64,000 nt of DNA from Datnioides undecimradiatus. Lineage: Eukaryota > Chordata > Actinopteri > Lobotiformes > Datnioididae. The notes below the pieces were generated by a model, which was not told the DNA's origin, searched no databases, and was given only the letters and a program-made list of their open reading frames with translations. Shown here piece by piece: positions 60,831 through 64,000 of this stretch. The stretch covers positions 3,460,425-3,524,424 of the forward strand of contig WARS01000090.1 in assembly GCA_008933995.1 (NCBI GenBank), in the 5' to 3' direction. A program made the translations under genes and the position numbers. How positions within the stretch are numbered: position 1 is the stretch's first letter; each line of letters opens with the position of its first letter.

Positions 60831-62399
60831 CACCACGTTCCACATTATTATGCAAATTGTGTTTAAAGGTCATAAAGGTCATTTTTTTTGTCTGTCAGTT
60901 TAAACACATGGATGGGAATGTGCGTCAGGGCTCTTCCAATCACTCCAATCAATCTCAGACACCTGTGCCAATTAGTTTGCAGGTGAGTCCAAATAAAGGG
61001 AAAACTACTTAAGAATGGATGTTCCACATTATTAAGCAGACCACCATTTTCCAGCAATATGGGGAAGAAGAAGGATCTCTCTGCTGCCGAAAAGCGAGAA
61101 ATAGTTCAATGCCTAGGAGAAGGTATGACAACTTTAGATATTTCAAAACAACTTCACCGTGATCATCGTACAGTAAAGAGATTTGTAGCCAATTCAGAAC
61201 ACACACGGGTTCGAGCAGATAAAGGACCAATGAGGAAGATTTCTGCCAGACAAACGCGTCGGGTTAAGAGAGCAGCTGCTAAAATGCCACTGCAAAGCAG
61301 CAAACAGGTATTCGAAGCTGCTGGTGTCTCTGGAGTGCCAAGAGCATCAAGGTGTAGGATCCTCAAGAGGGTTGCAGTTATGCATAAACCTCATTCAGCC
61401 ACCCCTAACCAAAGCTCAGAAGCAGAAACGCCTGCAGTGGGCCTACACGTACATGAAGACTAATTTCCAAACAGTGTTGTTCACTGATGAGTGCCGTGCA
61501 ACCCTGGATGGTCTAGATGGATGGAGTTGTGGATGGTTGGTGAACAGCTACCATGTCCCGACAAGGCTGCGACGTCAGCAAGGAGGTGGCGGCGTCATGT
61601 TTTGGGCTGGAATCATGGGGAGAGAGCTGGTCGGCCCCTTCAAGGTCCCTGAAGGTGTAAAAATGACCTCTGTGAAATATGTGGAGTTTCTGACTGACCA
61701 CTTTCTTCCGTGGTACAAAAAAAAGAAGCGTGCCTTTCGTAGCAAGATCATCTTTATGCATGACAATGCACCATCCCATGCTGCAAGGAATACCTGTGCA
61801 TCATTGACTGCTATGGGCATAAAACAAGAAAACCTCATGGTGTGGCCCCCATCCTCCCCTGATCTCAACCCTATTGATACCCTTTGGAGCATCATGAAGC
61901 AAAAGATCTATGAGGGTGGGAGGCAATTCACATCAAAACAGCATCTCTGGGAGGCTATTCTGACATCCTGCAAAGAAATTCCAGCAGAAACCATCCAAAC
62001 ACTGACAACTTCCATGGATGCAAGAATTGTGAAGCTCCTATCCAATAAGGGGTCCTATGTCAAAATGTAATTTGGCCTGTTAAGATATTTTTGATTGAAA
62101 GAGCTTTTGATTTCAGCAAATATAACCTGCAAATGCTTGCAGTTTAACTAATGACCATTTTCAGTTGTTTACAACAATAAAATGTTTTGAAACTCTATTG
62201 TGCGTAATAATGTGGAACAGTGCATTTTAAGATTTTGATTTTTTTTAAAAAAACCGTTATGATTTGGAGGTTCATTCAAAAACAGTTGAGTTATACTCTA
62301 ATGCTTGATGACATGAAAATTATGAGAACTATCATTTTTATAGATTATTTAGGAAAAAGAGACAAAAATTACATTTGCATAATAATGTGGAACGCGGTG
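60831..62399 (+). mobile_element. Tc1/mariner-superfamily DNA transposon, full length, decayed
   Basis: 1569-bp element inserted at TA (TA at 60829-60830 and 62400-62401). The ends are inverted copies: CACC(A/G)CGTTCCACATTATT and ATGCAAAT on each side, about 27 of 28 positions matching. The core GTTCCACATTATTA also occurs internally at 61021-61034 and, inverted, at 62205-62218. Each end therefore has an outer and an inner copy about 170-185 bp apart, an IR/DR layout like that of Sleeping Beauty-type elements. It carries one transposase gene on the + strand, interrupted by a frameshift. Confidence 0.93.
61059..62070 (+). pseudogene. Transposase pseudogene of the Tc1-like element (one frameshift)
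   Basis: ATG at 61059 opens MGKKKDLSAAEKREIVQCL, a helix-turn-helix DNA-binding head (TTLDISKQLHRDHRTVKRFV). This frame drifts off near 61390-61405 and stops at 61463. The frame one base away continues from about 61400 to the stop at 62070 with the catalytic domain: first Asp in LFTDE (codon 61486), second in FMHDNAPSH (61762), third in DLNPIDTLW (61876). The last pair is separated by 37 residues, and the third acid is Asp where Tc1 relatives usually have Glu (NPIE). The full chain would be about 335 aa, normal for Tc1. A single-base deletion explains the break, so this copy should not make active enzyme unless the break is a sequencing error. Confidence 0.92.
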
Positions 62400-62401
62400 T
62401 A

Positions 62402-64000
62402 TTGCTTCTTTTTAAAACCCTCTTCGGTTTGCAGTGGTTGCAGTCCCTTTTGTTTTCCCACTCGCGTCCTTATTTGCCCCGCTGTTACCCCTTTCCGATC
62501 ATTCTCATTTGCTCCTCCCGCCTCCATCTCATGTAGCCTCCATCTCACCTTTCTCTTTGCCCCTGCACTTTTGCTTTCTCACGCGCCTCGTGTTTCTGCC
62601 GTTGGCTCTCTGTGCAGATTCATTCACTATGTTTCTCCTAAGCTATGTCCCAAAGACAAGTGGCTGTTTATCAAATACCCTGGCAAACCTGGGGAATTAA
62701 TCTCAGCCCCTTATCCCTCTTGCCGAGAGAGAGCGAGTGAGAGGGAGAGGCGGGTGGGGTGGGGTGGGTTTACAGGGGTAAAGAAGCAAAACATCCTTCA
62801 GCTTTTAATTCTGTGAATTGGATTAATGCAAAACTGCGTGGGAGGCACCAGACGTGCATGTGCCTGTGAGCACGTCGGTGTATTTGCATGCGTGTGCGCG
62901 TGTGGACGAACATGGTTGCATCATGTCAGACCAGCCGCTGTTTAATATCAACAGCCCATTCAGAGTTTCACCTCTCCCCTTCTGTCCTCCTCCTCCTCCT
63001 CCTCCTCCTTCCTCTTCCTCTCTTCATCTCTCATCGAGTATTTGGCTTGTTTTCAAACGGCTGCAGGCCCCGATGAAATTAGACTGAGTGCAGTGTAATG
63101 AAGAGCATGCCAGGGAGAGCTATGATATTAAATGTCACACAAACACACCCGGGCACGTACACACATTCAACATACACACACACACATCCATACTCACAAA
63201 GAGCTACATAAGAACACCGACAGGACTCATAAAAGTTTTGGGAAGATGACAAAAGCTTGTTTGTGCGTTCGATGTGTTTCCCACTGATTGTACAAGAGAG
63301 GCTGCGCTCCTAAATACTCGCTCCATTAAACTGATTGACTAAGAGAATCCAGGTGAAAGCCCTGATCCAGTATTGATTTCACCACTTAAATCCACATCAA
63401 ATCCAAATCGCCGGTTAAATTAAAGTCAAGGTTGATGAAGATGAACAGCTGGAGGCGGGTCGCTAATGAATTCTGAAGCACTAAAACAACTGAAACATGA
63501 TTTGCCCCCAGAACGGTGAAACTCAATAGGGGAATTCTGCATATAACCTGAACTGTGATGGAACATGAATGCTATATGATGCAGGTCCGATATCCAGGTT
63601 TTGCTGATACGACAAAACAACAGTGGCTGTGGGAGGGACGGGCGGGCACGAAAGAGAGACGCGCAGTTTGGAGGGAATGAAGGAATACCGATTCAGGGCA
63701 TAAGATGCAAAGAAATGGTAGAAAGTGCCCAATGATGGAGAAATTCAGAAATGGGAGATGAGAAGCGGGCTTACAGGAAAGATAAATGAGGAGGACACTG
63801 AAGCAAGAAGATGGACATGCAGAAGGAAATTTTAGGTAGATGGAGAGGACTGGGAGGGGGAGCAGGGAGGGGAGAGACGTGGGGAAGATGGATAGAGAGC
63901 AAGGCGCTCAAAGGCAGAGGTTGGCTTAAAGGTTATAGGGAAAGAGACGAGCCGGAGCATAAAAGAGAAGGGTTGGAAGAGATGACAGTGGGAGAAGGAG
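62402..64000. other. Gene-free end of window
   Basis: Pyrimidine-rich 62450-62600, a CTC trinucleotide repeat at about 62986-63009, CA arrays near 63170-63187 and strongly purine-rich sequence from 63820. No exon could be supported. Confidence 0.4.

Noticed and set aside
62220..62816. 198-codon + frame after the transposon
   Set aside because: Starts inside the transposon end and runs through pyrimidine-rich DNA; no domain or splice context.
1..64000. CRISPR arrays, operons, tRNA or rRNA genes, prophage
   Set aside because: The sequence is vertebrate nuclear DNA; no spaced identical repeats of CRISPR type, no rRNA segments, and no complete tRNA with A and B boxes was seen by eye.

Overview
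This is vertebrate nuclear DNA, almost certainly from a ray-finned (teleost) fish. Genes have small GT-AG introns. CA/TG microsatellites are very frequent, there is a Tc1-like transposon, and several interspersed repeats look like ones I know from teleost genomes. The species cannot be named from the sequence.

Region 1 (1-20 kb) holds the genes. On the + strand, 236-901 is the 3' end of a VWA7-like extracellular protein gene with two visible exons. Tail-to-tail with it, on the - strand (8926-3212), is a six-exon C2H2 zinc-finger gene of about 979 codons with seven C-terminal fingers. Head-to-head with that, on the + strand, is a four-exon zinc-finger gene (9816-12939, about 555 aa, six fingers, one degenerate). 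A third four-exon gene follows in the same orientation (15700-18675, about 592 aa, three fingers). All three share a plan: a first exon coding for a helical/coiled-coil head, short acidic linker exons, and a last exon carrying every finger. Junction phases run 1-0-1 before the last exon, or 1-0-1-0-0 in the six-exon gene. They are very probably duplicated DNA-binding transcription factors. Every junction was placed by reading-frame continuity and GT/AG consensus.

Region 2 (20-60.8 kb) has no convincing protein-coding gene. It contains microsatellite clusters, old interspersed repeats, a large imperfect inverted repeat (25.9-26.35 kb), a 498-bp solo-LTR-like insertion with a perfect 5-bp target duplication (52810-53307), an RFX X-box motif (53395-53408), and several AT-rich, homeobox/Oct-motif-rich stretches (27.8-37 kb) that look like conserved regulatory elements. 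It could be a gene desert or a giant intron next to a developmental gene; the window does not decide.

Region 3 (60.8-62.4 kb) is a complete but frameshifted Tc1/mariner-superfamily transposon with TA flanks, terminal inverted repeats in an IR/DR layout and one transposase pseudogene. The last 1.6 kb is non-coding, with a CTC repeat and purine-rich sequence.

I found no obviously new biological system. The observations most worth checking are the zinc-finger cluster and its divergent promoter, the long inverted repeat, the solo LTR, the IR/DR transposon with D-D-D spacing of 37, and a short unexplained open frame at 14296-14628.
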